64,000 bases of DNA, from the NCBI GenBank assembly GCA_028291515.1, contig JAQGHU010000033.1, forward strand, positions 1-64,000, read 5' to 3'. Positions 1 to 10,655 of the stretch are shown here, in pieces. The DNA comes from Schlesneria sp. Lineage in GTDB: Bacteria; Planctomycetota; Planctomycetia; Planctomycetales; Planctomycetaceae. The position numbers and the translations under genes were made by a program. The stretch's first letter is position 1. Each line of letters begins with the position of its first letter. Below the pieces are notes generated by a model. That model saw only the letters and a list, made by a program, of their open reading frames with translations, was not told where the DNA came from and made no database searches.

Positions 1-97
1 ACGCGCGTCCGCAAATCCATCGCCAATGGCGCTGCCATCATCGTCTCCTCCCTGAGTCACATGAACTCAGGAAAGTTACTCCAAACCACACCTCGGA

Positions 98-703
98 GTG
101 AAGATCATTTTCAAATGTGCTCTAGAGGGCGAGCAGATTCGGTTGATGCAGTCTCTGAAAGGGACCAGCTTGAACTTGAAGACATTCCTGCCGCTGGCTG
201 TCAAATACAATTTGTCGACCGAGTTTCCGTCGTACTATTCGCATCGCTACCTGCACGAGCAGCAGTTGGGCCGCGACGACCTGACGAAGCTGGATGCCGA
301 GAACAGGCGTAACCTCAAAAACTACATCGATAACATTCACACGATGGAGCAACTGACGCGGACGCAGACGAATCTGGCTCTGCTGAAGAAGCACCAAGCC
401 GACAATGTCGCTGCGGGCTCGCGGACGATTGATGTGGAGGTCGTCGGGATCCGGATCGGCGAGTTCGTGATGATTACTTTTCCCGGCGAGCTGACGGTGC
501 GGATCGGCCTGAATATCAAACAGAAGTCGCCGCACGCGAAGACCTTCGTAGCGGGCTACACGAACGGCTACATCTATTACGCTCCAACATCCGAGCAACT
601 GCTGAACGTCGGTGGGGCTCAGGAAGACAGCGACTGCATCCTGGCACCGGAATGGCAGGCGTTGTTCGAAACGCGAGCGGCCGAGATTTTGAAGCGGCTG
701 TGA
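98..703 (+). CDS. C-terminal part of a neutral/alkaline ceramidase-like protein (truncated)
   Basis: The 201-residue product resembles the C-terminal half of the neutral/alkaline non-lysosomal ceramidase family. Residues 120-165 read like the conserved core (IGEFVMITFPGELTVRIG, then FVAGYTNGYIYYAPT). The N-terminal catalytic half of that family is missing. The same frame is closed by stops at 53-55 and 62-64, so the gene does not simply continue off the left edge; either the 5' part is frame-shifted or this is a remnant. The only start near the opening of the frame is GTG at 98, and no good ribosome binding site precedes it. Family assignment is inference from motif likeness; a planctomycete protein of unknown activity with this fold is equally possible. 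Confidence 0.5.
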   Translation: MKIIFKCALEGEQIRLMQSLKGTSLNLKTFLPLAVKYNLSTEFPSYYSHRYLHEQQLGRDDLTKLDAENRRNLKNYIDNIHTMEQLTRTQTNLALLKKHQADNVAAGSRTIDVEVVGIRIGEFVMITFPGELTVRIGLNIKQKSPHAKTFVAGYTNGYIYYAPTSEQLLNVGGAQEDSDCILAPEWQALFETRAAEILKRL

Positions 704-800
704 AGAAGGGTGATAGTTACGGATGGAACACGCGTAAGACGGGCTCGCAATCAAACGCCTGTCACCTCGTGCGGAAGTGATCCCGGCAGGATAGACGAAC

Positions 801-1010
801 ATGACCGCAGATGAGGCGCTACAAGTTGCGGTGGAAGCTGGATGGCCATGGCACGAGCCAATTCAGGTGGGTAAGAAGAGGCTCTTTTTTATTTTTGGTC
901 CGGCCACTTGGCATGTGATGTCGAATGCGGTATGCCGAGGCATGAATGTCAATGTTCATATTGACGATCAAACTGGAAGAGTGATTTCGAAAGGATTTGC
1001 CCCACGGTAG
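801..1010 (+). CDS. small hypothetical protein
   Basis: A 69-residue product with an ATG start; a weak purine-rich stretch (GGCAGGAT) lies just upstream. It has no signal peptide or membrane segment. The sequence is balanced and ends in a polar tail (HIDDQTGRVISKGF), and a short aromatic patch (FFIFGPATWHV) suggests a small folded domain. I do not recognise the family. It lies in the same direction as the next small gene, so the two may be co-transcribed. Codon use is more AT-rich than in the flanking genes, which is compatible with recent acquisition. Confidence 0.5.
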   Translation: MTADEALQVAVEAGWPWHEPIQVGKKRLFFIFGPATWHVMSNAVCRGMNVNVHIDDQTGRVISKGFAPR

Positions 1011-1113
1011 CAGGCGAAGTCCGTCGATGGCAAACACAATCGGGCAGATGGTTGTGAGCATGTCAGTCCGAAAATTCATCAGGTGTGTTCTGTGGAATTT
1101 CCTTGGAACGTAC

Positions 1114-1521
1114 ATGAGCCGTTACTCGGATTTCGACGGTTACTGGCTATTTGGGTTTCTCGTGGGGACAGGTGAGTCGTTGGAGATTGACCTGTTGGCC
1201 TCGCAAGTTGAAACCAGTAGCCCCGAGGAAAAAGCGGCGTTCCTGGCGCAGAAAAAGTTCGCCGATCAATTGAGAAAAGTTGGAATTGGAACGTCGCAGA
1301 TTCGAAGTGCGGGGACTCGGATTACGAGATCACCTGATCGGATGCGAAGTCGGCTCTATGTCATCGGACCGTTGCCGCCACATGAGTTGGAACGAGATTG
1401 CTACGTCGTAACCTGCCGTGCAGAAGTGACCCTGCAGGACGAGACGGTCTTCGCAGTGGAGAGAGCCATGTTTGTGGCGCCACATGATCCCTCGGTGGAG
1501 TGTCGTTCCTACTTCGGATAA
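1114..1521 (+). CDS. hypothetical protein
   Basis: A 135-residue product counted from ATG 1114, which has a GGAA motif six to seven bases upstream. Longer in-frame starts exist at 1060 (ATG), 1027 (ATG) and 997 (TTG), so the N-terminus is uncertain. The protein opens with an aromatic segment (SRYSDFDGYWLFGFLVG) and ends with an acidic, beta-like region. No membrane anchor or catalytic motif is evident and I do not recognise the family. It converges with the cstA-like gene on the other strand, with about 100 bases between their ends. Confidence 0.5.
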   Translation: MSRYSDFDGYWLFGFLVGTGESLEIDLLASQVETSSPEEKAAFLAQKKFADQLRKVGIGTSQIRSAGTRITRSPDRMRSRLYVIGPLPPHELERDCYVVTCRAEVTLQDETVFAVERAMFVAPHDPSVECRSYFG

Positions 1522-1622
1522 CTGTAACCACGGCGTAATCTGGCGCGGCCTTGGACGAGCCAGGGGGCTTACGCCGGCTTACGCCGCCCTGCTCAGGAAG
1601 ACGCTCTCTTCGCGTCGTTGAC

Positions 1623-3443
1623 TCATCCCGCCGCCAAGGCCGGAGCAGGTGCATTTGGTTCTGATCGTTTCGGTTCTCGGCCTGACAAGGCGATGACGGC
1701 TTCGACGAGCATGGCGAGGGCCAGCAGCATCAGGAGGCTCGAGATCGACAGCAGGACGTAGGTGATCATCTGGGGATGCGGCTGATTGATCTGCTTCAGG
1801 TTTGTCAGGATCATACGGCCCAAGGCCCACATGCTCATCGTGTACATCCAGACAGTCGGGATGCCAGTCACGAACAGGACCCAGATGGCTCGACGTGTGC
1901 GCCAGAGCCAGACGGTGATGCCCAACAGCGTGAGGGCGGCCAGCAGTTGATTGCTGGCACCGAACAGAGCCCAGAAGATCTTCCAGAGCGGGGCGGGTTT
2001 GCCATCGACTCCCAGGATGTTCTGCATGACGAAGAAAGCGGGGGCACCACCTGTCAGAATCGTGCCGAGCCAGCGTCCTTTGGCGTCGTGCCAGCCCGTG
2101 AGTTCCTGGATGATGTACCGACCCAGGCGAGTACACACATCGAGAGTGTCGTAGACGAATGTCGTGAAGGCCATCAGGGCGAACGACACGGTGAGCTGCG
2201 CCGACAGATTGAAGTTCGACCAGCCCAACCCGCGGACGGTGACCGCGAACTTCTCCAGCAGCGTGCCGATCCCTTGAGCGTAGATCAGACTGGGTGGAGC
2301 CTTGCTGACGATCAACGGCGAATCTTTCGCGAGGATCATCACGCAACTCAACGAGACGATCGCGACCATTGCTTCCAACAGCATCGCGCCGTAGCCAATC
2401 AGCTTGGCATCGGTTTCGTAGCGAAGCTGCTTCGACGTGGTGCCGGAGGCAATCAATGAATGAAATCCCGAGCAGGCTCCGCAGGCAATCGTGATGAAGA
2501 GGACAGGGAAGAGCGTGTCGCCGGCTGGCGTTGTCCAGGCGGTGAAGTGATCGAATTGAATCTGGGGTCCGCCAAACAGCAGGCCGACCGCACCCGCGGC
2601 CAAGGCGACATAGAGGAAGTAGCCGCCGAGGTGTCCGCGTGGTTGCAGCAGCAGCCACATCGGGACCACCGACGCCACGCAGCAGTAACCGAGCAGGATC
2701 ACGTCCCACGTCTTATGCGCCCACTCCATCGCCTGCTTATCCGTGGCCGTGGGGATGATCTTTTTCACTAGCAGTGTCATGTCGAGCGGTAGATGTTGGC
2801 CGGCGTAGATCGACAGACCCACCAGCGGCAGAAAGACAATCGTCGCCAGCCAGATCGGCATGCGAGCGTACCGCATCATCAGACCCATGATGATCGGCAA
2901 GGCCAGGTACATCAGCGATGACGAAGCGATTCCGGCTCCGGTCACTTCTTCGCCGTTCTCCAGTTTCTGAACACCGACGAACGAAGCGGCAGTAATGTCT
3001 GTAAACGCCACGATGATGTAGACGAGGGCCAGCCAGATGAAGGTCAGGAACAATAGAAACGCGCGCTGGCTCATGTGATCGCGAACGACTTCGGCGATCG
3101 ATCGCGCCTTGTGACGGATCGACGCGACCAGAGCCGTAAAATCGTGGACGCCACCGATCAGAATGGAGCCGACTAGGATCCAGATCAACGCGGGCAACCA
3201 GCCGAACATGACGCCCGCCATGATTGGTCCGACGATCGGTCCCGCCGCCGCAATGGCCGAAAAGTGCTGGCTGAGTAATTCGTTGGGCGCGATCGGGGCA
3301 TAGTCGACATCATCGCGTAGTTCGTAGGCGGGGGTTTTGGCCTTGGGATCCAGTTTCAACAAGCGGACCAGGATCGGTCCGTACGTCAAATAGGCGACCG
3401 ACAAAATCGCCGCAGAACCCAACACGATGGCGAGCATGCTCAT
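1623..3443 (-). CDS. cstA: carbon starvation protein CstA family transporter
   Basis: A 606-residue polytopic inner-membrane protein of the CstA family (peptide or pyruvate uptake in characterised members). The N-terminal family signature is present at residues 48-74 (YAPIAPNELLSQHFSAIAAA, then GPIVGPI), followed by GGVHDF near residue 97 and many hydrophobic segments. The length is intermediate for the family. The start is ATG 3443, with GGAA about nine bases upstream; a TTG five codons earlier is also in frame. It is transcribed towards 1.6 kb and looks monocistronic. The substrate cannot be told from sequence. Confidence 0.93.
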   Translation of the reverse strand: MSMLAIVLGSAAILSVAYLTYGPILVRLLKLDPKAKTPAYELRDDVDYAPIAPNELLSQHFSAIAAAGPIVGPIMAGVMFGWLPALIWILVGSILIGGVHDFTALVASIRHKARSIAEVVRDHMSQRAFLLFLTFIWLALVYIIVAFTDITAASFVGVQKLENGEEVTGAGIASSSLMYLALPIIMGLMMRYARMPIWLATIVFLPLVGLSIYAGQHLPLDMTLLVKKIIPTATDKQAMEWAHKTWDVILLGYCCVASVVPMWLLLQPRGHLGGYFLYVALAAGAVGLLFGGPQIQFDHFTAWTTPAGDTLFPVLFITIACGACSGFHSLIASGTTSKQLRYETDAKLIGYGAMLLEAMVAIVSLSCVMILAKDSPLIVSKAPPSLIYAQGIGTLLEKFAVTVRGLGWSNFNLSAQLTVSFALMAFTTFVYDTLDVCTRLGRYIIQELTGWHDAKGRWLGTILTGGAPAFFVMQNILGVDGKPAPLWKIFWALFGASNQLLAALTLLGITVWLWRTRRAIWVLFVTGIPTVWMYTMSMWALGRMILTNLKQINQPHPQMITYVLLSISSLLMLLALAMLVEAVIALSGREPKRSEPNAPAPALAAG

Positions 3444-3788
3444 GGGGAACGCTTCCAATCCCGAACGACAACAGAGCCCGACAGTTTTGGGCCAACATCC
3501 ACCTCGCGATTGTAGCGGAGGAGTAAGATCAACGAAATGGGATGTTTGAGGATGTAGATTAGACGAGCAGATGCAAGACGATTCTCACGCGAAGCCGCGG
3601 AGGCGCGAAGAAGAGCAAAATGCGGACTTCGGCGGACGCCGGCGAATAGAGCTGTCTTGACTTCCTCCTCTCCGCGACTTCTCGCTAAAAAAGGCCTTTT
3701 CTGACTTCTCCTGGATCAAGGTTATCCGCGGGCTGACGCAGCGCGGCTCGCTTGGGGAAAAAGGCGTTCGGCACACGGCGTGTGCCTA
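3444..3788. repeat. intergenic region with a partial REP/palindrome element
   Basis: No gene is seen here. Left of centre is an imperfect inverted repeat: an arm reading CACGCGAAGCCGCGGAGG near 3588 faces CTCCGCGACTTCTCGC near 3670. Further right, at 3724-3751, lies one copy of the REP-like motif (CCGCGGGCTGACGCAGCG), a variant of the termini of the elements at 6274-6570 and 14184-14473. The matching left terminus is absent, so this looks like a decayed or truncated copy. Confidence 0.7.
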
Positions 3789-6149
3789 CTACGATGTGGC
3801 GGGTCGTCGGAGCCATGTTAGTGTCATGGCGAGTACTGAAATCAAGAGGAGCGCGGCACCTGATAGTGGGGAGGCGGACCAGGCCCAGGCCGTGATGGCG
3901 ATCAGGATCACGGCGAATAGTAGGATCGCGCCGGGTGTGAATCGCCAGGCCATGACTTGTTCGATGACCAGCAGGCATAGTGCTGCTAACAGAAACGATC
4001 GCGACAGTCCGCTGCTGGTGCTGACGACTCGGACGGTCTTTTCCGCGGAGACGGGGGTGTCTTCCCACTCGGTCTGATATCCGAAGTCGATCCCTGGCAG
4101 TACCTCGGACCGCAGATCGTCTTGCCGCAGCGAAGCCAGATCGCTTTCCTGGGTATCGACGTTGACCGCGAACCATTCGGTGCGACCGATGGGCGGTCCG
4201 AGGACCATTTTGTGAAAGCCGGCTCGCGTGGTGGGCTCGCTGATGACGCTACGGCCGTCTCCTGCGGCGACGGGAGCTTGCGAATCCCCATTCGGTGTTT
4301 GTAGCACCGCAGCGACATCGGTGGCTCGAACGGGCAGATGACTGACGATCGACTGACCGACCAGAATATCGCGATCTGACCAGCGGCTGGAGACGGCGAA
4401 ATTCACGATCTCGTGCATCAACGGAATCAGGCTGTGCCCCCAGACGGCCCATGTGCTCCATTCGCGGTCCACCGATGTCGTGATCAGGATGACGCGTCCG
4501 CGTCCGAAGGGGGCCTCGATGATGGCGGGATCGCCAGAGCTGAATCGCAAGGCGACGCTGGCTTCACGTTCGTCTGAGACCTGGGCCTTGAAGTACGCGA
4601 ATGTCTTCGTCAGTTCCAAGCCTGCGCCGGGGTTGCCTTGGAAGGGACGCACGATCGGGTGGCTATAGTCACCGGGATCGAATTCGAACGATGTCTCTTT
4701 GCGTTTGGCGTCGCCGACTTTTTCGATCAACCTGGCGGGCAACAGGCTGGTTGCCGTGCCGCTGGGGCCGCGAACATTGGTGGGAATCTTCGAAAGAACT
4801 TGATTGTAGTTGTCTGGGCGAACTTGATCACCCAGGCAGAAGACAACGCCGCCCCCCGCTTCCAGATAACTGCGCAAAACCTCGGCCTCACGATCGGTCA
4901 GCATGGCGACGTTGCAGACGAAGACGCAGTCGAATCGAGCCAGGTCGGTTCCCAGCAGTTCGCCTTCGCGAATCACAGTCGGTCGAATCGGGCTGATCTG
5001 CGTTCGATTGGGAAGTTCGGGGGCCAGCGCCAGCTTCAGGAAGTCGGTCGCGTTTCCCATGGGCTCGCCCGATGGTTTGCCGTTCACCAGCAGAACCTGC
5101 AATTCGTCGCGGACTGGAATCGCCAGCCGGCGCGAGTCATCCACCTTCAGACCATCCGGTTTTAAGCGGACTTCGACTCGATGCTCGCCGTTGGCGAACG
5201 CCGGTTTGAAGTCGACGCGAACATCAGTTTCGGCGGGGAGATCGACTTGTTGAGTATCAGCCAGCCGATCATCGATCAACAGTTCGACCAGTTGGCCCAC
5301 GGCCCCCGACGTGCCGTAGTTGCGGATGCTGGCCGACATGGGAACGGGGCGGCCTGAGAGCACGAATCCGTCGGCAGCGCGCAGGCTGGTGATCGCGGTA
5401 TTCGCTGTGCCGGGTTGACCGGCGTCCAGGAAGAATAGCTTGGATCGTTCGGAGAGCCTTTTCAGCCCCGATTTCACTCGAGCTGCCTCGGTCGAATCTT
5501 TCGGGGCCCAGCCTGCTATTTGCAGATCGGTCAAGAAATAGATCTCTTTGCGAGAGATCTCTGGCACCATCGTCAGCAGTTCGTCGATCTCGTTCAGGAC
5601 AACAGAGACATCAACTCGTTCGTCGAGCAGGGGGAGTTGCTCGATTTCTTCCAGTACTGCCGACGCCTGGTAGGCGGGTTGCTTGACGATGACTCGCGGC
5701 ATCGATTCGCCGATGCGAACGAGCTGCATGGCATCTCCCTGACGAGCTGTTCCGGCAATCTGTCGAGCCAGTTCGCGAGCACGATCGAAGCGGGACTTGT
5801 CCTGCGATCGATAGCCCATGCTGAACGTCGCATCAATGACGATGATTCTGTGTCGCGGCCCTTCGGCGCGGAAATATTCGCCGAACGTTTCGACCGAGGG
5901 TCGAGCCAATGCCGCTGCGACCAGCAGGACAATCAATGTCCGCACGATCAGCAGCAGGATCTGTTCGAAGCGCAGTCGCCGCGACTGTTTCTTCGTGGCG
6001 GCCATTAGAAACCGCATCGCCGCCCACGGCATTTCGATGTACCGCCGCCGATGCAACAGGTGGATCAAGATCGGCGCGCCGCCAATCGCCAGTCCCCACA
6101 GCATCAGGGGGCTGGCAAATCCAAAGGCGAGCAACAGTGCAGACGACAT
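3789..6149 (-). CDS. BatA/VWA-type membrane protein
   Basis: A 786-residue protein. Residues 1-85 match the aerotolerance-regulator BatA N-terminal region: a hydrophobic helix, then LIHLLHRRRYIEMPWAAMRF and a second helix ending in ALARP. A von Willebrand A domain follows; its metal site is degenerate (D106-A-T-F-S110 instead of DxSxS). The middle third resembles the class I amidotransferase-like fold seen in planctomycete homologues (VLLVNGKPSGEP). Two or three membrane helices close the protein. The start ATG 6149 is chosen because the BatA helix begins there and GGGA lies upstream; longer in-frame starts run back into repeat DNA. Probably a membrane-anchored scaffold acting with a MoxR ATPase; the nearest one in the window (34 kb) is not adjacent. 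Confidence 0.85.
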   Translation of the reverse strand: MSSALLLAFGFASPLMLWGLAIGGAPILIHLLHRRRYIEMPWAAMRFLMAATKKQSRRLRFEQILLLIVRTLIVLLVAAALARPSVETFGEYFRAEGPRHRIIVIDATFSMGYRSQDKSRFDRARELARQIAGTARQGDAMQLVRIGESMPRVIVKQPAYQASAVLEEIEQLPLLDERVDVSVVLNEIDELLTMVPEISRKEIYFLTDLQIAGWAPKDSTEAARVKSGLKRLSERSKLFFLDAGQPGTANTAITSLRAADGFVLSGRPVPMSASIRNYGTSGAVGQLVELLIDDRLADTQQVDLPAETDVRVDFKPAFANGEHRVEVRLKPDGLKVDDSRRLAIPVRDELQVLLVNGKPSGEPMGNATDFLKLALAPELPNRTQISPIRPTVIREGELLGTDLARFDCVFVCNVAMLTDREAEVLRSYLEAGGGVVFCLGDQVRPDNYNQVLSKIPTNVRGPSGTATSLLPARLIEKVGDAKRKETSFEFDPGDYSHPIVRPFQGNPGAGLELTKTFAYFKAQVSDEREASVALRFSSGDPAIIEAPFGRGRVILITTSVDREWSTWAVWGHSLIPLMHEIVNFAVSSRWSDRDILVGQSIVSHLPVRATDVAAVLQTPNGDSQAPVAAGDGRSVISEPTTRAGFHKMVLGPPIGRTEWFAVNVDTQESDLASLRQDDLRSEVLPGIDFGYQTEWEDTPVSAEKTVRVVSTSSGLSRSFLLAALCLLVIEQVMAWRFTPGAILLFAVILIAITAWAWSASPLSGAALLLISVLAMTLTWLRRPATS

Positions 6150-6273
6150 CGACGGTCCCATCGGTACAAATTTCGGGCCGTTCAGCATACCGGCGAGGCT
6201 AATCTGCCGGTAGGGGTGAGCGGGCGTCCGAGGGTCTGCTGGGCCAGATCCCAATTGAGACCTGAATGAATCG

Positions 6274-6570
6274 GGTGAGCCACGCTGCGTCAGCACGCGG
6301 ATAACTTTGCCGTACCACAACATGACGAATACAAAAGAGGTCCTCACGTGAAGGCGCGAAGTCGCGGAGAGAAAAGAAGGCAAAAGCGATTCTGCAAGCT
6401 TGAGTCGTGGCCGTATTCGCATGGAGACGGTTATCAATGCAAAGGCTCCACCAAGCACTTCAGACTCTTTCTATTCCATTTCCTCTTCGCGACTTCGCGT
6501 GAGAACTGCATTTCTTGGGATCTATACTCATGAGCAAAATTATCCGCGTGCTGACGCAGCGCGGCTCACC
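6274..6570. repeat. composite inverted-repeat element A, REP-like 31-bp termini
   Basis: The 31-bp termini at 6274-6304 and 6540-6570 are inverted copies with one mismatch; their core reads CCGCGTGCTGACGCAGCG and is itself a small palindrome. Inside is a second, imperfect inverted repeat (CGCGAAGTCGCGGAG near 6354; CTTCGCGACTTCGCG near 6485). No protein gene is supported inside. The termini are the same as those of the 14184-14473 element, but the inner palindrome differs. Confidence 0.85.
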
Positions 6571-6689
6571 AAAGATGTATCTGCACTTTGTCCACGTATT
6601 CCTTATCCGTGTTGAATCCGTGGCGAAGAAAGCTCTTCCTCTCTCTTCGCGTGTCGCGTCAAACGCACCACTTCTCGTGTCGTTTCAGT

Positions 6690-7094
6690 GACGGCTGATC
6701 TGCGCTGGGCTCATCATTGCATTTGATGATTCATCGGGTTTCCCGAGCGCTTTTATCAGGCGGCAACGCTCCATGTCTGTGCGCACAAGGCTGCACAAGG
6801 GGTTGCGTGTACACCTTTCGATCACGTTGGGGATCGCTCAATTCTGAGAATCCATGTTCGTCTTACCGAAGCCATAAGCCATATCTTCGGATATCACTTT
6901 CGCATTTCCGAACACGAAATACGCATGCCGACATCTTCTGCGGATTACGTTGATCAGTTCGTTACCGCTGTTCGCCCCTTGGGCATATCAGTTGCTTCAT
7001 CTGAATTTCAGAGGACGCGGGTCAAAGGAATTTCTTCTCCTTTCCAGCGTCGCTGGTCTCGAATCATCTTTTCTGTTTTATGGAAGCACGAATC
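6690..7094 (+). promoter_or_regulatory. conserved leader of DUF1559 copy 1, multiple hairpins
   Basis: About 400 non-coding bases upstream of the first DUF1559 gene that recur, clearly related, at 8682-9084 upstream of the second. Several short hairpins are visible: CGATC/GATCG near 6818, ATTCT/AGAAT near 6840, TTCG-TCTTAC-CGAA near 6858, ATATC-TTCG-GATAT at 6881-6894 (a UUCG tetraloop), TTCG-CATTTC-CGAA near 6900, and CCGACA/TGCGG near 6930. It probably contains the promoter and a structured 5' untranslated region. No known riboswitch class is recognised. Confidence 0.55.
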
Positions 7095-8042
<948 letters not shown>

Positions 8043-8172
8043 TTGGTACAGGTTGCCGCAAGCTCGCCTCGGTAACTCGAGTCGAGCTTGTTCGGTGACG
8101 GTTCAATCCGATCGGGTGAATTGTGCCTGTACGCACATGATTCAACGAATCCATTCTGGGAAAATGCGGTGC

Positions 8173-8655
8173 ATGATGGTGTCGTCAATGAGATATTCAA
8201 TGATCCTCGTCTTGGGCTGCCTGACACTCAATGGGTGCGGCGCGACTGACCCTCCTGCCGAAATCGTGACCGGTCGCGTGACCTACAAGGGCAAGCCGGT
8301 CATTGGGGCGGGCATTCGATTTTATGAACCACGAATCGGATTCAGTCTGGTCGCGAATCTGGATGGCGATGGGCGCTATGTGACACCATCAGCATTGCCC
8401 ATCGGGGCCTATCAGGTGTCGATTACGGGTGCTCAGCCTGGAGGGCCGCAAATTCCCGATGCGCCTCCTCCTTCGCCGATTGCGCCTGCGTATGTCGATG
8501 AAGGATACCGAGAGGGGTCGACGAGCGGCTTGGAAGCGAGAGTCTCGTTCAAAGCCACAACGTTTGACTATGATATCTCTGAAGCTCCCGCCAAAGAGGT
8601 GATACCGCAGGGCCGTGTGCTGGTGCGAATGGCTCCTGAAAAGCCGCCGAAATGA
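8173..8655 (+). CDS. small lipoprotein with transthyretin-like carboxypeptidase-regulatory fold, copy 1
   Basis: A 160-residue protein with a lipoprotein signal (LGCLTLNGC, lipid-modified Cys about residue 20). A beta-sandwich-like region follows (IVTGRVTYKGKPVIGAGIRF, then LDGDGRYVTPSALPIGAYQV), the usual pattern of planctomycete carboxypeptidase-regulatory-like domains. The start is placed at ATG 8173 by alignment with the paralogue at 10179; several nearby ATGs (8164, 8176, 8188) are possible. It sits 130 bases after the DUF1559 gene in the duplicated unit, so the two products may act together at the envelope. The precise role is unknown. Confidence 0.8.
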   Translation: MMVSSMRYSMILVLGCLTLNGCGATDPPAEIVTGRVTYKGKPVIGAGIRFYEPRIGFSLVANLDGDGRYVTPSALPIGAYQVSITGAQPGGPQIPDAPPPSPIAPAYVDEGYREGSTSGLEARVSFKATTFDYDISEAPAKEVIPQGRVLVRMAPEKPPK

Positions 8656-8681
8656 ACACTCACTTCTCATGCTGTTTCAAT

Positions 8682-9084
8682 GGCGGCTGATCTGTGCTGG
8701 GCTCGTCATTGCGTTTGATGATTTCATCGGACTTGCCAAGCCCTTTAATCGGGCGTTAACGCCGCAAGTGTGCGCGCACGAGGTGGTCCAGACGGATGCG
8801 TGAACACCTTTCGATCACGTTTGGATTCGCTCAATTTTGAGAATCCGAGTTCGTCTTGCCGAAGCCTCAACTCATATCTTCGGATATCACGTTCGCATTT
8901 CCGAACGCGAAATACGCAGGCCGACAGCTTGTGCGGATTGAGTTGATCAGTTCGTTGCCGTAGTCCGTCCCGTGGGCATATCAGTTGCTTCACTTGAACT
9001 CCGGAGGGCGCGGATCGAAGGGATCTCTCCTTATGCATCGTTGCTGGTCCGTGTCATTTTGTCTGTTCTATGGAAACACGAACA
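8682..9084 (+). promoter_or_regulatory. conserved leader of DUF1559 copy 2, multiple hairpins
   Basis: The second copy of the leader at 6690-7094, offset by about 1,992 bases. The UUCG hairpin is kept exactly (ATATC-TTCG-GATAT, 8874-8887), as are the TTCG/CGAA and CCGACA/TGCGG stems. Many differences from copy 1 fall in loops or between the hairpins. No gene is supported in the interval. Confidence 0.55.
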
Positions 9085-10038
9085 ATGCGAGTACGTCGAC
9101 GAGGGTTTACACTGATTGAGTTGCTGGTGGTGATTGCCATCATCGCTGTGTTGATTGCATTACTGTTGCCGGCTGTTCAGCAAGCCCGCGAAGCGGCTCG
9201 CCGCACTCAGTGCAAGAACAATATGAAGCAACTGGGCCTGGCCCTGCACAACTACCATGACATTTACGATCAACTGCCCTTGGGTGCGTTGAACAGACAC
9301 AACTGGCGAACCGCCGTGCTGCCGATGCTGGATCAAGGCGCAGCGTACACTCAACTGTCATTCGTGTCGGGTGGTTTTAATGGTGACGCTAACCCCGCAG
9401 ATGCGAATACCCCGATTCTGAAAAACTGGAAAGTCGCGGCCTACATCTGTCCGTCGAGTCCGCTGGATACGAATCCCAACTATGGCGGCTGGAATCCAAA
9501 TCGCTACCAAGGACACCACTATGCGGCGGTGGGGGGAGCCTATAATGCCGGGTTCGGCAACTGCAGACAATTGTATGGAATTATGTGTGACAATGGTGCC
9601 ATGGAGATCAATGTCAAACATCGCCTGGCCGACATCACGGACGGATCGAGTAACGTGATGCTCGTCGCGGAGCAATCAAACAAAGTCAAGTACACAGCGA
9701 CTTTGAGTTGGGAGTTCTCCGACGGGAAAACACAGGGTGTGGGTGGTATGAAAGGTGGCTGGGGAGGTCCTGGGGATACGAATACCTACTCGAACACAGG
9801 TAGCAGTACGATCCCAGGCATTTCGCCTGTGGTTTACGGACCGAATGCGAGCTGCGGGGATTCGTTCGGGTGTGGACTAGTCTACTGTGCCTCGAACAAT
9901 TTCGCTTCGGCTCATACGGGCGGCATTCACACGATGATGGGCGATGGCTCCGTCAAGTTCATCTCCGACAACATCGATCTGACGACGTTCAAACGAGCAG
10001 CCATGCGAGCTGACGGCAACCCGATCAGCCTGGACTAG
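9085..10038 (+). CDS. DUF1559 pseudopilin-like protein, copy 2
   Basis: A 317-residue paralogue of the 7095 gene, alike over its whole length. It has the pilin-type N-terminus ([19 protein letters not shown]), the [17 protein letters not shown] block and the C-terminal [20 protein letters not shown] motif. The start is ATG 9085, with GGAA nine bases upstream, the same arrangement as copy 1. The most variable stretch is the middle, around residues 210-260, where surface-exposed residues would be expected. A strong rho-independent terminator follows 17 bases after the stop, which copy 1 lacks. Confidence 0.92.
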   Translation: MRVRRRGFTLIELLVVIAIIAVLIALLLPAVQQAREAARRTQCKNNMKQLGLALHNYHDIYDQLPLGALNRHNWRTAVLPMLDQGAAYTQLSFVSGGFNGDANPADANTPILKNWKVAAYICPSSPLDTNPNYGGWNPNRYQGHHYAAVGGAYNAGFGNCRQLYGIMCDNGAMEINVKHRLADITDGSSNVMLVAEQSNKVKYTATLSWEFSDGKTQGVGGMKGGWGGPGDTNTYSNTGSSTIPGISPVVYGPNASCGDSFGCGLVYCASNNFASAHTGGIHTMMGDGSVKFISDNIDLTTFKRAAMRADGNPISLD

Positions 10039-10055
10039 TCACTGCGATAGCAACG

Positions 10056-10086
10056 GGTTCGCCTCGATTGAGGCGAACCTCTTTTT
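10056..10086 (+). terminator. rho-independent terminator after DUF1559 copy 2
   Basis: A perfect 10-bp stem (GGTTCGCCTC / GAGGCGAACC) with a GATT loop is followed by TCTTTTT. It lies between the DUF1559 gene and the lipoprotein gene, so the lipoprotein either needs its own promoter or receives read-through. Confidence 0.88.
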
Positions 10087-10178
10087 GCGACCGGATTATC
10101 GAGTCGCAAGCGAGTACGGGCTTGGGTTTGTCAGAAGTGAACTGCAATCAATCGTGCATTGAAAGATATGGATCCTAA

Positions 10179-10655
10179 ATGATGTTGTCAGCAAGATACA
10201 CGATCGCACTTGGTTTGGGCTGCCTGGCCCTGGTTGGCTGTTCTAGAGGGCCCGATCCCGCGGAGATCGTCACCGGTCGCGTGGTGTTTAAGGGCCAGCC
10301 GGTCGCCGGCGCTGGAATTCGATTCTATGGACCGCACAATGGATTTGGTCTAGTCGCGAATCTGGATGCTGACGGAAGATACGTGACACCATCCCCCTTG
10401 CCGGTGGGATTCTATGAGATTTCGATCACCGGCAGTCAGGGCGGCATGGCCGAGGGTCCCGGTGCAGCGCTCCCTTCACCAATTGCACCGACTTATGTCA
10501 ATGAGGCCTACCATGACGGCGCGACCAGTGGGCTGGAAGCGAGAGTCACATTCTCGCAGACGACGTTCGATTTCGATGTCTCCGAGCCACCTAAAGTGCC
10601 GGAAGTTCGCCAGGGAATGCTGGTTCGAATGGCCCCGGCGAAAGGACACAAGTGA
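10179..10655 (+). CDS. small lipoprotein with carboxypeptidase-regulatory-like fold, copy 2
   Basis: A 158-residue paralogue of the 8173 gene. It has a lipoprotein signal (LGCLALVGC), then IVTGRVVFKGQPVAGAGIRF and the LDADGRYVTPSPLPVGFYEI segment, and ends in the same basic tail (LVRMAP, then KGHK). The first ATG (10179) is used because the paralogue begins the same way. It is separated from its DUF1559 partner by the terminator at 10056-10086. Function unknown; probably an envelope lipoprotein. Confidence 0.82.
   Translation: MMLSARYTIALGLGCLALVGCSRGPDPAEIVTGRVVFKGQPVAGAGIRFYGPHNGFGLVANLDADGRYVTPSPLPVGFYEISITGSQGGMAEGPGAALPSPIAPTYVNEAYHDGATSGLEARVTFSQTTFDFDVSEPPKVPEVRQGMLVRMAPAKGHK

Noticed and set aside
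122-802. 226-codon open frame antisense to the ceramidase-like gene
   Set aside because: The Arg/Gln/Val-rich composition is typical of a shadow frame; the plus-strand product matches a family.
1579-2709. 376-codon open frame overlapping cstA on the same strand
   Set aside because: It is a shifted frame of the CstA gene with Arg/His-rich composition; the CstA motifs fix the true frame.
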